Notes under the pieces: generated by a model | What the model saw: only the letters and a program-made list of their open reading frames with translations | The model's database searches: none | Told to the model about the DNA's origin: nothing | Shown here: positions 24,485 to 35,562 of the stretch, piece by piece | Position numbering within the stretch: the stretch's first letter is position 1 | How the letters are laid out: every line of letters starts with the position of its first letter | Translations under genes and position numbers: made by a program | Assembly: GCA_021030915.1 (NCBI GenBank) | Contig: JAGEMR010000018.1 | Coordinates: 248,001 to 312,000, forward strand | DNA length: 64,000 nt | Reading direction: 5' to 3' | From: Astrothelium macrocarpum | Lineage: Eukaryota; Ascomycota; Dothideomycetes; Trypetheliales; Trypetheliaceae

Positions 24485-24924
24485 TCATAGCTCGTCTAAT
24501 TCGTATTCGAGGTAGTAATCTTCGGAGCATTTGTCACAATAGTAGTTGCTCATGCCATCGCACGTTACTGTCATGTTCTTGCACAAGTCATTGCTCCACG
24601 CGTCGTAGGAATACCCGCTTCTATGTGATGCCATCAATCCTCAACTTGCTGGGTATAGAAGTTTGAATGTTACAAGACTTACAGAAGCCGATTCTCACAC
24701 GTCTCGATCGAATCCGCCCAGATAAAGTAATCGTGGTTACAATAGTACCAGCTGTATGTATAAGAACACATACTGACTACTCCTGATCTGCCACCGTCAT
24801 TAGATTTCAAAAATGTTTTCACTGCTCCCTCTGCTAAACTATTACACTCACCTTTGGACGCTGTCGCCTCGTTCAAGTCACCTTCCGTGTACCCGTCAGG
24901 CACGATAACTGATGTCCTGAGGGG
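24485..24924 (-). CDS. possible small secreted cysteine-rich protein, 5' end unresolved
   Basis: Two exons join cleanly: an upstream one ending at 24683 and a last one 24620-24485, across a 62-nt GTAAGT..TAG intron. The product contains eight cysteines in about 70 residues (CSYTYSWYYCNHDYF, SIETCENRL, NDLCKNMTVTCDGM, YYCDKC) plus one more upstream (KGECN), with many Tyr residues and one N-glycosylation motif (NMT). The frame is closed upstream by a TAG near 24926, so a 5' exon is missing. ATGATCAACAACACC at about 25028, with a TATAAAAAG 10-20 bp before it, reads MINNTFLLLP and is a weak candidate for the first exon. Secretion is therefore not shown directly. I do not recognise a family. Confidence 0.4.
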
Positions 24925-26465
24925 CTGCTACTTAAATAGGGCCACTTATCTGTCGCCCCTGTCCTCTCAGCCTTGCCGAACAAATGCTACCTACCCAGGC
25001 AGCAAAAGAAAGGTGTTGTTGATCATGACAGCTTTTTATAGCCAAGCGTATGACTGTCTGTGAACATCCTGCAAGCAATAATTTTCGATTATTCCCTTCA
25101 ATCATCTGATCGATGAGTCGTTCGGATCGAGGCAGTCATCGTCATGGGTGCACCTTTTGCACTTGGTACATCTCGGCACATTACGGAAAGATAATGATTG
25201 AAGGAAAGTCCGGAAGGCCTAATTTTACCTTTCACTCGCATTGTGAAAATGTCTGTGCTGCTTCACAAGCCCCTTGAGCTGAAGCTTGAACAGGTCCATT
25301 GCCACCACATTGATGGTGGCAGAGAGTGGAATGGCTGGCGGTGCAGGGTGAGGCAGCAGCTGAAAATAGTTTCTCGCAAATGATGTGAGGCAGCTCCCAA
25401 CCGGTGAAAGGCTATCAGCCAATCAAGAGAGATTTTCACTCGTAGGCGGTCTGGCCCATGTGAGGTGCACGGAGCCACATCCTCTGAGAATGTCAATCTT
25501 GAGTTAGTATTTCACAAAGTCGGCTTGCATAAATTTTGGCTGGATTGCTGCATTTTTCCGATCATTGCACCGGGCTGAAAATGCTTACAATTTAGATGTT
25601 GAGCTGCTGTACACCTAGCGAATGTACACTGATCATGAAAATTCCGAATTGATCTCGAGTCAGGATCTATGGGATAATCCTGTTACACGACAAGAACCAG
25701 ACAAGGAGACTTAGTTAAGATAAGTATGTGCTGGTTGTTTTGGAATACAGCTTCGAGGTGATATCATGTTTGAAAGAGTGAGGATCCCGCTTATTGCTTG
25801 ACTCTAATTTTTGGATTTTGGTGTCGATTACTAATTGCCAGACAACTCGTACACGGTAGCATAGTCTACCAGACTCCATTCCTGTCCCAAGTCATAGCTG
25901 TGCAGGCCTGAGCACCCCTAGGAGGCTTCGATAAACCTTAAGTCCTCTAGGCACCTGAGCAATGTCTACCTAATTCGGATCATGGTCTTAGTAACTGGGG
26001 CTAATATCTAGAACCAGTCGGAGCACCTTGAAGCGGCCCTGATATAAAATCGCCAACCTACATCCCTGTAAAAACAACCACCGAAACATACCGATAAGAA
26101 TATTTAACTGGAACAATTAAATCAGTTTCGAAAAGATCCAACCTTAATTTCAGAGCCCTCAAATTTGGAGATGAAAGGTCACGGAAAAATTATTGCGATT
26201 TCTCACACGAAATTACCACATCATTTCATAAAAATTCACTCAAAATTTGGATGGTTATCACTATCTTCACTGGAATTCGAGGCGAAATCCGAAATGTCCG
26301 AATTGTTATGCTTGAGGGGGAAAGCAGCGTAATTTGGGAGGGTCATTTTGTAGTGAAACTGGGCAGCTTTGAGGGCTGGGCCGTTTTCAGCTGCTCCGAC
26401 TTAAATCTTTGAAAAGCCACACCTGCCAACATGAAGAAGCGGCCTCTACCGTCACTTTAACCGTC
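24925..26465. other. AT-rich intergenic
   Basis: No supported gene. Short frames at 25198-25496 on both strands are shadows of one CAG/CTG-rich patch. Bases 26000-26400 are strongly AT-rich with poly-A runs and probably hold the promoter of the next gene. Confidence 0.45.
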
Positions 26466-27554
26466 ATGATTTTCTCCTCACTCATCTCAATCCTACTCCT
26501 TCCATCCGTAGGCGTTGCAAGGCAATTGCAATGTTCAAATTCTTCTTCTCACAAGAGTTCTCTCCAATCCTTCAACTATGGAGCATTCACACAGACAGCA
26601 ACGTACTCAATCGCAAACCAATTAGGGTATTTCACAGGCGCCGGCCTCAACGTGACTTATCTCCAAATTCCTAGCTCTACCGCCGGCTATGCTTCCCTCC
26701 TTAACGGGACGTATGATATCCTCACTGGCACGATCGACAACGCTGTGAACCTCCGCTTCAATCAAAACGAGAGTATAACTGTTACAGGACAGGTCGACGC
26801 AGGACCAGATCTGGTGATTGCCGCAGTTCCCGGTATCGACACAATCGCAGATCTACGAGGCTCAAACATTATTGTCGACTCCGCAACAAGTGGGTATGCC
26901 TATATCCTTCGCAAGGTCCTTAGCTTGTACGGTCTCCAACCCGACACAGACTACACATTTCTTGCTGTAGGAAGTACGAATATTCGTTATGAGTATCTTC
27001 GCGCTGGAAAAGTGCCCAATGGGACCGAGATTGCTGCGACAATCCTGACGTATCCATTCACGGAGTACCTGAATCTACAGAATTATTCAGCACCACCCCC
27101 GAAGGTAGCGGCGAGGATATCGGATTTCATCAACCCTTTTTCTTCCACGGCTCTGACTGTCACAGAAAGCACAGTAGATGAAAATAGTCCAATCCACAAT
27201 AAAGTCGTGAGCTTCATATCTGCTATGCTAAAAGCAAACGCTGTGCTGGCGGATGCGAAACAGAAGGATTGCGCTGTCGAAGCCATTGGAAAGCAGCTCA
27301 ATGTCACGGCTGATGTTGCTATGTTGGAGTATGCTGCGGCGACGAATGCCGAAACCGGCGAGACAGCGACGATGCAGCAGGGTGTATTCAATGTTAGTAG
27401 ACAGGGACTGCTGAATGTCATTGACGTTCGGTCTCAATTCGGAGGGTTCGGGGGTGCTGGTCCCGGCTTTGATTTTGCGGATGCGATTGTGCCTGGCGCA
27501 GGCAATTTGATCGATTACACTCTCCGAAATGAGGCTTTGGCACTGACGGGATGA
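26466..27554 (+). CDS. secreted NMT1/THI5-like (SsuA-type) solute-binding protein
   Basis: Intronless, 362 residues. The ATG at 26466 starts a clear signal peptide (MIFSSLISILLLPSVGVARQ). The mature part has the type-2 periplasmic-binding fold of the NMT1/THI5/SsuA group: FNYGAFTQTATYSIANQLGY, GAGLNVTYLQIPSSTAGYAS, LLNGTYDILTGTIDNAVN, DLRGSNIIVDSATSGYAYIL. Bacterial relatives capture thiamine precursors, taurine, nitrate or sulfonates for ABC importers. Here the protein should enter the secretory pathway and carries several N-glycosylation sites (NGT, NVT, NES). The C-terminus DYTLRNEALALTG is not a GPI signal. The ligand cannot be deduced. The intronless structure and bacterial-type domain fit an old bacterial origin, but that is inference. 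Confidence 0.85.
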   Translation: MIFSSLISILLLPSVGVARQLQCSNSSSHKSSLQSFNYGAFTQTATYSIANQLGYFTGAGLNVTYLQIPSSTAGYASLLNGTYDILTGTIDNAVNLRFNQNESITVTGQVDAGPDLVIAAVPGIDTIADLRGSNIIVDSATSGYAYILRKVLSLYGLQPDTDYTFLAVGSTNIRYEYLRAGKVPNGTEIAATILTYPFTEYLNLQNYSAPPPKVAARISDFINPFSSTALTVTESTVDENSPIHNKVVSFISAMLKANAVLADAKQKDCAVEAIGKQLNVTADVAMLEYAAATNAETGETATMQQGVFNVSRQGLLNVIDVRSQFGGFGGAGPGFDFADAIVPGAGNLIDYTLRNEALALTG

Positions 27555-28095
27555 GCTTGGACGGGGAAAGAGAGCGGACACGCTCGTTGACCGGGCGTTA
27601 CAAAGTCGACAAACAGTATGCAACACTACTTCTGAGGTTAATGTCCCGCCTATGTGTCCGGCAAATACAACGGAGAAAAAAATGCGCGCATGGGAATCTA
27701 ATCAGATAGCCGACGCATTCTGACGTGTGCCTCTCATGCTCGCCAGTGCGGTATTTATCCAAGCATAGCTCCCTGCAGCGTTTAACACATGCGTACTCAA
27801 CTAATGCAACCTAAATATATACCATTAGATCATTCCATCTGTCTAAATGAACCCCTTCTGGCGTGTCTCCATAGTGAGGCACGGTGTAAAAATGTCCTAG
27901 CATTTGATATGGAGGCACATGACGTTGGCACTGGGATTTGAGACATAATAGCTCAATTCTGCGATAGACTTTAATAGTGCAATTTCCATCTCCGCAACGT
28001 GCTGAGTTCTTGACTTGAGTGTTGTCAAACTTTATCTCGCTCAATTCCCAAACTCTTGTCCGCCTTCTCCACCAGATCCTTCCTCACCTCATACT
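27555..28095. other. intergenic
   Basis: Convergent 3' flanks of the binding protein and the next minus-strand gene. On the minus strand, 28096-28024 continues in another frame as WGQFVKYEVRKDLVEKADKS and on to a stop, which may be the true C-terminus of the neighbour. Otherwise empty. Confidence 0.4.
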
Positions 28096-29109
28096 TCACA
28101 AACTGCCCCCATCTGGTCCATGCACTGGCTCCGCTACCGTCGCCTGCTTGGGGGGCAATTTGAGTAGGCCAAGCTCTTTCTTCGCCTCTTCAAGTGCCTG
28201 ATATCCGTCTGTTAGAGTAGGGTCTGTGGGCCGTTCAATCATCACAGAGTGATTGAGCTCAGTCTCCTTCGAGCTCGACTTCGTACCTCTGGATCTCCCC
28301 TTTCTGCCAACGCATGGTGCTGACAACGATGAAGTCGTCTCAAGGGTATCATCTGGATTAGGCTTGGCTTTTTTGCGAGGTTGCTTCCCCTCGTTCGAAC
28401 GCAGCGTTTCCGTCTTCCTTCTCTCCCTGTTTCTATCGGAAGAAGCTTGGGGAAGTTCGTTTGTCTCATATTTGGGAGGGATGATGGTATATTTAGAAGA
28501 GCTGGGGTCATCAATGGGACGATTTAGCTGGAGGCTGTTTGGTGGTGCCATGACCCTTTCTGTCTCCAAGAAGTGAAGCTGTTGCCTCAGTCTCCGATTT
28601 TCGCATATCAGAGCAGCGATATGATCGCCAAGACCTTTGAAAATCGTAGTTATATTGTCTTCGTAATGTTTCGCTATGTTTGCTCTTGTGGTTGGTGATA
28701 TCATGGCCATGCCCAAGTCGTTCGAACCACTCGTAACGTTTTGAGACAAGGGCATTGAAGGCTGACTGAAAATTTCCAGATGAGCACGCAAAAAACCTGA
28801 TGAAGACATTCTGGGAATGGCTTACTCGTTATACATCGTGTTGACATGCCCAGTCTGAGGAACATTGGTAGGAGAGGGATCTTGTGAGTAGCTTTGTGTA
28901 AAGCTGGCGGGAGCTTGGAACATATGCGAACCACTAGTCTGAAAGTCCGACATATCATACGACGTGTAGATACGGTCGAAATGTGCAACCACGACATCGT
29001 CTTCGATGTTTTGATTCTTGTAATTGAAATAATCTTGGGGTGTGACTTGAGGGTTATTGATTCCTGACATCTTGTCGCTCTGAAAAGAGGACTGCTGAAT
29101 GATGGTCAT
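28096..29109 (-). CDS. uncharacterised protein with basic nuclear-type region
   Basis: Exons 29109-28826 and 28765-28096 join across a 60-nt intron (GTAAGCC...TTTCAG) to give 317 residues; a second Met (MSGINNPQ) lies 13 codons in. The N-terminal half is Gln/Ser/Tyr-rich. A short helical segment (HIAALICENRRLRQQLHFLE) looks like a coiled coil or half a leucine zipper. It is followed by a basic stretch (GKQPRKKAKPNP) that could be a nuclear localisation signal. I do not recognise the family; a nuclear regulator is possible. The 3' end is uncertain: shortly before the stop, another frame opens and encodes a better-looking C-terminus (KYEVRKDLVEKADKSLGIE), so a missed intron or a frameshift is likely. 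Confidence 0.5.
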
Positions 29110-29384
29110 TCGCTGTCTTCAAGCTTCCTAATGTCTTGTTTGAGATAATAAGTATGTGAATCCTCTGGAGCTATGATGGTTTCTGATGATGATTGAAGGA
29201 AAAATTCGTAGATATAAGCAAGCTTATAGCGAATGGTAGGCGCTGACGGATGAGTATGAGTCTCGAGGATATAGTTAAGGAGCATTGGATAGAAAAGTTG
29301 AAGAAGGTTCGGAGTGCTGATACGTTGGAGCTTACGGAAGTCACGATATGCCCAAGGCATAGATGGAAGCACAGTACAATCCAT
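29106..29384 (-). CDS. small ORF overlapping the start of the next gene by ATGA
   Basis: A 92-codon frame from ATG 29384 reads MPWAYRDFRKLQRISTPNLL and KLAYIYEFFLQSSSETI, ending in KQDIRKLEDSE. Its TGA overlaps the ATG of the downstream ORF. The composition is protein-like and helical, but no family is evident. A TTAACAG acceptor just upstream (about 29393) would fit an exon starting KFMDCTV, so this is more likely an internal or last exon of a spliced gene extending to about 29734 than a complete gene. Confidence 0.3.
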   Translation of the reverse strand: MDCTVLPSMPWAYRDFRKLQRISTPNLLQLFYPMLLNYILETHTHPSAPTIRYKLAYIYEFFLQSSSETIIAPEDSHTYYLKQDIRKLEDSE

Positions 29385-30524
29385 GAACTTCTGTTAAGTA
29401 AGATGAATCGCTTCAATGCCCCTACCGAGCATATAGAGGGTAAGTTTTCAAGAAAATGACTGAAAATCACAACTTAGATAACTTGCGGGAGTTGGTACTG
29501 ATACCTTGTTGTTCACTACTTACTACGGCCACAAAATCGACGCGTAGGAGTCTACGAAAGAATGATTAGTACTGAAAATAGGTTGCTACTACAAAATAGT
29601 GCTCCAGGAAGCTCCACATGTTGTGCGATTAAGAGGGGGATTTCCTCGTTAGAGAAAGGATTGACGTATTGTATATTTGAAATAAGGACCTCTCCAGCGC
29701 CTAGAAGGAACCCAGAATAAGCATATTTTTGCACGATCCTAATTAGTAGAAGAGCTCCCCTGTTTCCCTTAGCGATTGATCATTAAGTTTTTGAGCTCCT
29801 GCCAGAGAGTCTTCGAAGATACTCGGTTTGGAGCTAACTACGCAAACTCAATGACAGTTTTTGGCATTAGACTAAGCCTTATTTATAGAGCTTATCTTGC
29901 TAGTAACTTGGCATTCTACGAATAGAGAGATTTGCCCACTGATATTGGCAGGATAGATCTGGTCATTGGGGTCGATTTTTGGAAGGTACCGGTATAGACT
30001 CCTTTGGGAAATAGCTCGCCATTTTACACTCATGCTTTTAGGGATACGATACCAGTGAATTGTTCACCAGGATTAATGTCCAAACGACTCGGTCCAGTGG
30101 ATGTTGACCACAAATGATTTTCCTGATCATCCAGTGCAATAAGGCTTGTTAGCTCGAAAAGATGCTAGAGATAAGAGAAGCACATCCAATACCAGCGCAT
30201 GATGAGATCGGAGTGTGCGGCTTGCAAAAATATGATGGCTCTCAAATGCTGTGTGAAATTGGAGACGTCAACTGCTGAGACGAATGAAATCAGAAAAAGT
30301 CCGGCCGACGCGGGGGACCAAGAACGCAACAAAGACCGTGCACCACCTGAAGAGCTGTGAGACATAATCTCACTTTACCTTGGGTGAATCAATTACTGGT
30401 CGCGTGACTTTGCATCTAACCTTCAAATCATGACCTTGACACTGATAGGGAGCTTAATGGTCTGAGCATCTCTAATCGCTCGCTCATGATCGTGACGCGC
30501 CAGGTATTCAACAAGACCTAAAGG
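29385..30524. other. AT-rich intergenic with possible exon pieces
   Basis: On the minus strand, 29734-29590 reads YSGFLLGAGEVLISNIQYVN and EEIPLLIAQHVELPGALFC, which may be an exon belonging with the ORF at 29384. A 66-codon minus ORF at 30165-30365 has a hydrophobic centre but no other support. The remainder to 30524 is the LST8 promoter. Confidence 0.35.
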
Positions 30525-31737
30525 ATGAGCGTCATATTATGTACAGGTAAACACCAGTGCCGTCAGTCTCCCTTCTCATTGAGATACACACTGACATCAA
30601 CGCAAGCTGGTTACGATCATACAATCAGGTAAGGGACTCTTTGCTCTCATGCAAGATTGGACAAACAAAAGAAAGGCCATCTGCCGGCTCCTTATTCCAT
30701 TTCGATTTAAGGCATGAGCATTTTATGCTTTAGGAAATAACGAATCGGCTTTTAGATTCTGGGAAGCACTCTCAGGAATATGTTCAAGAACGATACCTCA
30801 CCCCGACTCTCAAGTCAACCGGCTCTGCATCTCCCCAGACAAGCGATATCTGGCGGCTGCAGGACACCATCTGGTTAAACTATACGACATCAAGTCTACC
30901 AATCCCAACTCCGTATTGACCTTTGAAGGCCATACAGGCAATATCACAGGTGTTGCTTTCCATTGCGAGGGCAAATGGATGGTGACGAGCTCCGAAGATG
31001 GTACAGTAAAGATTTGGGACACCCGAAGCGGAACTGTCCAGCGAAATTACAGCCATGGAATGCCGGTGAACGATGTCGTTATTCATCCTAATCAAGGTGA
31101 ATTGATCAGTTGTGATCGCGGAGGCAACGTACGTGTATGGGATCTTAGTGAGAACAAATGTTCGCATCAGCTCATTCCGGAAGACGACAAATCCGTCGCT
31201 AGTGTAACAGTTGCCAGTGACGGATCCTTGTTATGTGCCGGTAATAATGCGGTAGGGGAATTTCTTTCCTGTACTTCACTGCGCAACTGATACAATTAGG
31301 GGAATGTATACGTCTGGAAGATGATCCAGGAAAAGGACGTCACATCCCTTGTTCCAGTCTGCAAATTCGTAGCTCACAACACTTACATTACTCGAGTTCT
31401 ACTTTCGCCTGATGTTCGCCATCTGGCCACCTGTTCTGCAGACCATACAGCCCGCATCTGGACTGTTGACGTGAATCAACACAACGCGAACAGTAACGAA
31501 CCGAACCCACAGAACCGCGAATCGGAAGCGTTTCCATTGGAAACCACGCTCCATGGTCATCAGCGTTGGGTCTGGGATTGCGCTTTTAGCGCCGATTCGG
31601 CGTATCTTGTTACGGCTTGCTCGGATCATTATGCCAGGCTATGGGAACTTAGTTCACAGTCTATTATTCGACAATATAATGGACATCATCGGGGGGCTGT
31701 GTGTGTTGCTTTGAATGATTACTCTGAGACTCGTTAA
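30525..31737 (+). CDS. LST8: TOR complex WD40 subunit Lst8
   Basis: Four exons (30525-30546, 30607-30628, 30756-31251, 31300-31737) sum to 325 residues. Two 22-nt exons rebuild the conserved start MSVILCTAGYDHTIRFWEAL. The seven-bladed propeller follows: CISPDKRYLAAAGHHLVKLY, LTFEGHTGNITGVAFHCEGK, WMVTSSEDGTVKIWDTRSG, GNVRVWDLSENKCSHQLIPE, then LATCSADHTARIW, HGHQRWVWDCAFSADSAYL and a terminal GHHRGAVCVALND. Lst8 is the shared subunit of TORC1 and TORC2 that binds the Tor kinase domain, linking nutrient state to growth. Splicing restores all blades, so the identification is secure. The residues NQHNANSNEPNPQN form a fungal-type insertion before the last two blades. Confidence 0.95.
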
Positions 31738-32233
31738 GTTCGAGGGAGCAAAGGACGGAAATGCCCCAATGATGGCATTGACCGGTGAAATCACCGAATC
31801 AAATTGGCTTGGACCCGCCAGTGAAAACAGCCCAACGGAAGACATGCTCAAAGCAAGCCATCGGTGGTGAAGAGGCTTTGCTTGATGGGAATATAGAACG
31901 CCTTTGGACGTCGAGATTTTGGTCGAGCATGAGAGAGTTATCCAAGTTAGCTTGCGGGACACAAGTAGACAGTATATTGTGTAGAACTTCATTACTACGC
32001 GGTCTACTTTGTACACCGTGAATGCGTTTTGAAAATGCTGACTAGATGTTTGCCCCTTGCTACCCCGCTTCCCTAATTTGTTCCCATTTATCCAGTAGGG
32101 CGTAGGCATTCTATCTAGTCTTTTTACATCATGATCTTGGCTTGCGTTTAATATCACGCCGTGTGCCTTGAAGCTGATGTGAGAGTGGTTGGACATTGTT
32201 TGCCGCCTTCCTTCGTTACAGCAAGGCTTTGGG
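31738..32233. other. intergenic between LST8 and YCII gene
   Basis: Holds the LST8 3' flank and the promoter of the next gene. The 180-codon minus-strand frame across 31654-32196 overlaps LST8 and has no domain; I treat it as a shadow. Confidence 0.45.
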
Positions 32234-32813
32234 ATGCTCTCAATCCTAAGACCGGCCTTTTATCAAACGGCGATATCATCGAGAATTACACACCACGCGC
32301 CCTCACTTTTGGCGAGAACTATGGCTAGCTCATCAGGCACGAAATGCGAGTGGATGGTTGTTCTTCCTGACGAAGATGGAGCACTGGAGCGAAGGATGAA
32401 AGTCCGTCCGTAAGGAATCACTACCAGTATACCTAACATATCTGTTTCAAGGACTCATATATTGCACCGAAGAGACCACCTCAATAACATCATGACAAAC
32501 GTGAATGACGGTTTCTGGCTGATGGGAGGAGCCATGATGGAAGACGTTCCGAAAGAAGGCCAGCCTTTGAAGCTCAACGGAAGCATCATGCTGGCTTATG
32601 CAGAGTCCAAAGAAGAAGTTTTACAAGAAATAGAAAAGGATGTATACTTTAAGAACAATGTCTGGGACAAGAGCAAGGTAAGCTCTGTGTTCATTTCCGA
32701 TGAAATGCACGCTCTTTCGGATGCCTTGTTACTCTTTCATCAAATGCTAAATTAATGCTTCCCAACAGATTCAGATTTTCCCATTCAAGAGTGCCTTCCG
32801 CAAGCCGACATAG
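32234..32813 (+). CDS. YCII-domain protein, probably mitochondrial
   Basis: Exons 32234-32409, 32452-32677 and 32769-32813 give 148 residues. The N-terminus MLSILRPAFYQTAISSRITH is hydroxylated and basic without acids, as in mitochondrial presequences; an internal Met at MASSSGTK could give a cytosolic form. The rest is a dimeric alpha-beta barrel of the YCII family: KCEWMVVLPDEDGALERR, RPTHILHRRDHL, GFWLMGGAMMED, LNGSIMLAYAESKEEVLQ and a short last exon, IQIFPFKSAFRKPT. The family is related to muconolactone isomerase-like enzymes and mostly uncharacterised. The function is unknown; domain and structure are well supported. Confidence 0.85.
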
Positions 32814-33353
32814 CAGCGAGTGATGCCAAGATGTAGTAACGCATCCAGAGCAGGCTTTTGACCTGAAAGCGGTAAATTCGTGATCAAGGACTTATCGTCC
32901 TAATCTCAAGCTGTGAATAAGCAATGATTTGAGGTGCACTACATAACTATAACTTCGATAATGGGCCTCAGAGTTTTTGAACAAGTGGGTTATCCAAATG
33001 AAATACAGCGTTTGAGTGTCATCATATCAATAAGACAGTGAGTGTACGTAGGTGCTCAGCAAAAACAAATCAGCTAAGCATACCTACAACTAAGATTCGT
33101 GAATATCAGTGTCATCGGCCCTAACTATCTCGGTTAGCGGCAATATAGTGCCACCAACCTCGGCTCATGACCGAACAGGTAGAGCTGAGTCTGGAAGGAA
33201 TCCAAACCGCTCCCTGTTGGATGGGCTATTAATGGCATCATCATTCGGCGGCTGGCTCAAGCGACGAAAGTTAGCTCAAGATGCAGCTCAATTATATCTG
33301 GTCACTCCTGAAATTCGTCCCATCCCACCAAGGTTCACACATTTTTTCCAGGT
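32814..33353. other. intergenic, acyl-CoA oxidase promoter
   Basis: No gene. An 89-codon frame at 33109-33378 runs through the oxidase start in another frame and has no domain. Oleate-responsive elements may lie here but none is clear. Confidence 0.45.
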
Positions 33354-35562
33354 ATGGCACCCACTCCGCAATGGGTGAAAGATCTCAAGCCTTCAGGCCC
33401 TCAAGGCCATGAACTACTTAAACAAGAACGAGTAAAGTCAAATATCGGGGTCGAACAATTATCACGATTTCTATTCACAAAGGAAGGTCTCGAAAGGAAG
33501 CATAGGATCCTAAGGGTTCTTGAAAAAGAGCAAGTTTTCGACAAATCCCAAAATTACTTTGCCGGCAGAGTCGACCGATTCGAGACTGCTCTCGCTCGAT
33601 CCAAGAGATTGAGGCAATTGACTGTTCAGCATAACTGGTCAAACGACGATGTTTATGCTGCGACGGAATTGATCAGTGAGCCCGGACCGTACCATCTCCA
33701 TGAGGGCATGTTCTTGGTTAGTCTCTTCTCCTATTCATCCCTTCAAGACAGTGGAATTGATTCTTGGTTAGACTACTCTGCGTGACCAAGGCACACCAGA
33801 GCAACGCGAGAAATTCTATAAACCTGCCTCTGACTACAAGATAATTGGATGTTATGCCCAAACTGAGCTTGGACATGGTTCGAACGTGCGAGGGCTGGAG
33901 ACAACTGCGACATGGAACCCAGAAGAGAAAACTTTTACCATTCATTCTCCATCTTTGACTGCTTCCAAGTGGTGGATTGGTTCATTAGGTCGGACCGCGA
34001 ACTATGCGGTTGTCATGGCACAACTTGTCATCGCTGGCAGAAGTCATGGGCCGCACCCGTTCGTCGTTCAGATTCGAGATTTGAAAACTCACGACCCGTT
34101 AGAGAATATTCACATTGGAGATATTGGGCCAAAAGTTGGTTACAATACTATGGACAATGGGTTCCTTTTATTCAATAATGTCAAAATCCCTCACGGAAAC
34201 ATGCTCGCGAGATTTTCAGGCGTTGATACACAAACGAACCGCTACATACGACCTTCATCTCCGTCTCTGGTTTACGGCACTTTGACATGGGTTCGTTCAA
34301 CAATCGTGATGCAGGCAGGAGGTGTTCTGGCCCGTGGAGTCACAATTGCTACAAGGTATTGCGCAGTCCGACGGCAGTTCCAGGACAGGGATGCCCCGGA
34401 ATGGGAAAAGGGAGAGAACCAAGTATTGAATTATACCATGGTTCAGATCCGTCTTTTGACTTTGTTGGCAGCAACATATGCCCTTCACTTCACCGGAAAG
34501 GGAATGATGCAATTATACCAGGCAAACCAGAACAAGATGTCTCAAGATGCTGGTAAAGTTGGATCTGCGCAGAGGGGAGCTGGTCCTGAAGAGACTCACT
34601 CCGGCAGTGATTTGTTGGCGGATCTGCATGCCACATCCTGTGGTCTCAAGTCGGTTGCCAGCACAACAGCTGCTGAAGGCTTGGAAGTCTGCCGCCGGGC
34701 CTGTGGCGGCCATGGGTACAGCAGCTTCGGCGGCATTGGACCTTGGTATGCGGACTATTTGCCGACGTGCACGTGGGAAGGCGACAATTTCATGCTCTCC
34801 CAACAAGTTTCTCGTTACGTCTGTACTCCCAGTTGAGACGAAGGATAGATCATATAGACTGACGATTCGCAGCTTCTAAAATCCGCTCGATCCGTCATCA
34901 AGGGCGAGAAAGCGACGAATGACACGACTAATATCCTTTCTAATTTCCTTGCAAAGGCTGACATTGGTGCTGCGTTCGATGTTCTTGGGAAAGACGAGGA
35001 TATTGTGGCCGCTTTCGCGTGGCGAACTGCTTTTCTGACTTTCGAAGCGCTGAAGCATCGAGACGAACAGAAGAAAGCTTGGAATGATCTCCTGGTGGAC
35101 TTTTACCGTCTCAGCCGTGCGCATAGCCAGTATCTTGTCGTGAAGAATTTCTACGAGACGCTTCAGTCTCCGTCGACTACTGCCGAGCTGGATCCTGAGA
35201 CGGTAACCCTTATGCACAAGTTGTTCCGACTCTATTCTCTACATACACTAGAAAGCGAGGCCTCGGAATTCTATACTTCAAGTGCCGTTACAGTACGCCA
35301 GATCACGCTTGCTAGGACCAACGCTGTGATGAGGCTGCTGGAGGAGATTCGACCACACGCGGTTCGATTGGTCGACGCTTGGGACTTTTCAGATTGGCAG
35401 TTGGATGCTAGCTTGGGTCGATACGATGGCAAGGTGTATGAGGATATGTTCTATCGGGCAAGCGAGCAAAATCCGCTCAACGCTATCACGATAGATCCGT
35501 ATCCAGATAGCGCGGTCCTGTTCAAAAAGAATGACAGCGCTCAATTTAAGAGTAAGCTGTAG
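33354..35562 (+). CDS. peroxisomal acyl-CoA oxidase
   Basis: First step of peroxisomal beta-oxidation: acyl-CoA + O2 gives trans-2-enoyl-CoA + H2O2, with FAD. Exons 33354-33716, 33772-34818 and 34873-35562 sum to 699 residues, the usual length. Blocks: HEGMFLTTLRDQGTPEQREK across intron 1, IIGCYAQTELGHGSNVRGLE (FAD/substrate loop), ASKWWIGSLGRTANYAVVMA, DIGPKVGYNTMDNGFLLFNN, and CRRACGGHGYSSFGGI before the catalytic-Glu region PTCTWEGDNFMLSQQVSRYL across intron 2. The C-terminus ends QFKSKL-stop, a canonical PTS1. Which acyl chain length it prefers cannot be told. Confidence 0.96.

Noticed and set aside
28000..30000. Mating-type locus, considered because of the nuclear-type unknown proteins
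   Set aside because: No alpha-box or HMG-box, and the usual flanking genes (SLA2, APN2) are absent.
31654..32196. 180-codon minus-strand frame over the LST8 3' end
   Set aside because: Overlaps a secure gene and has no domain.
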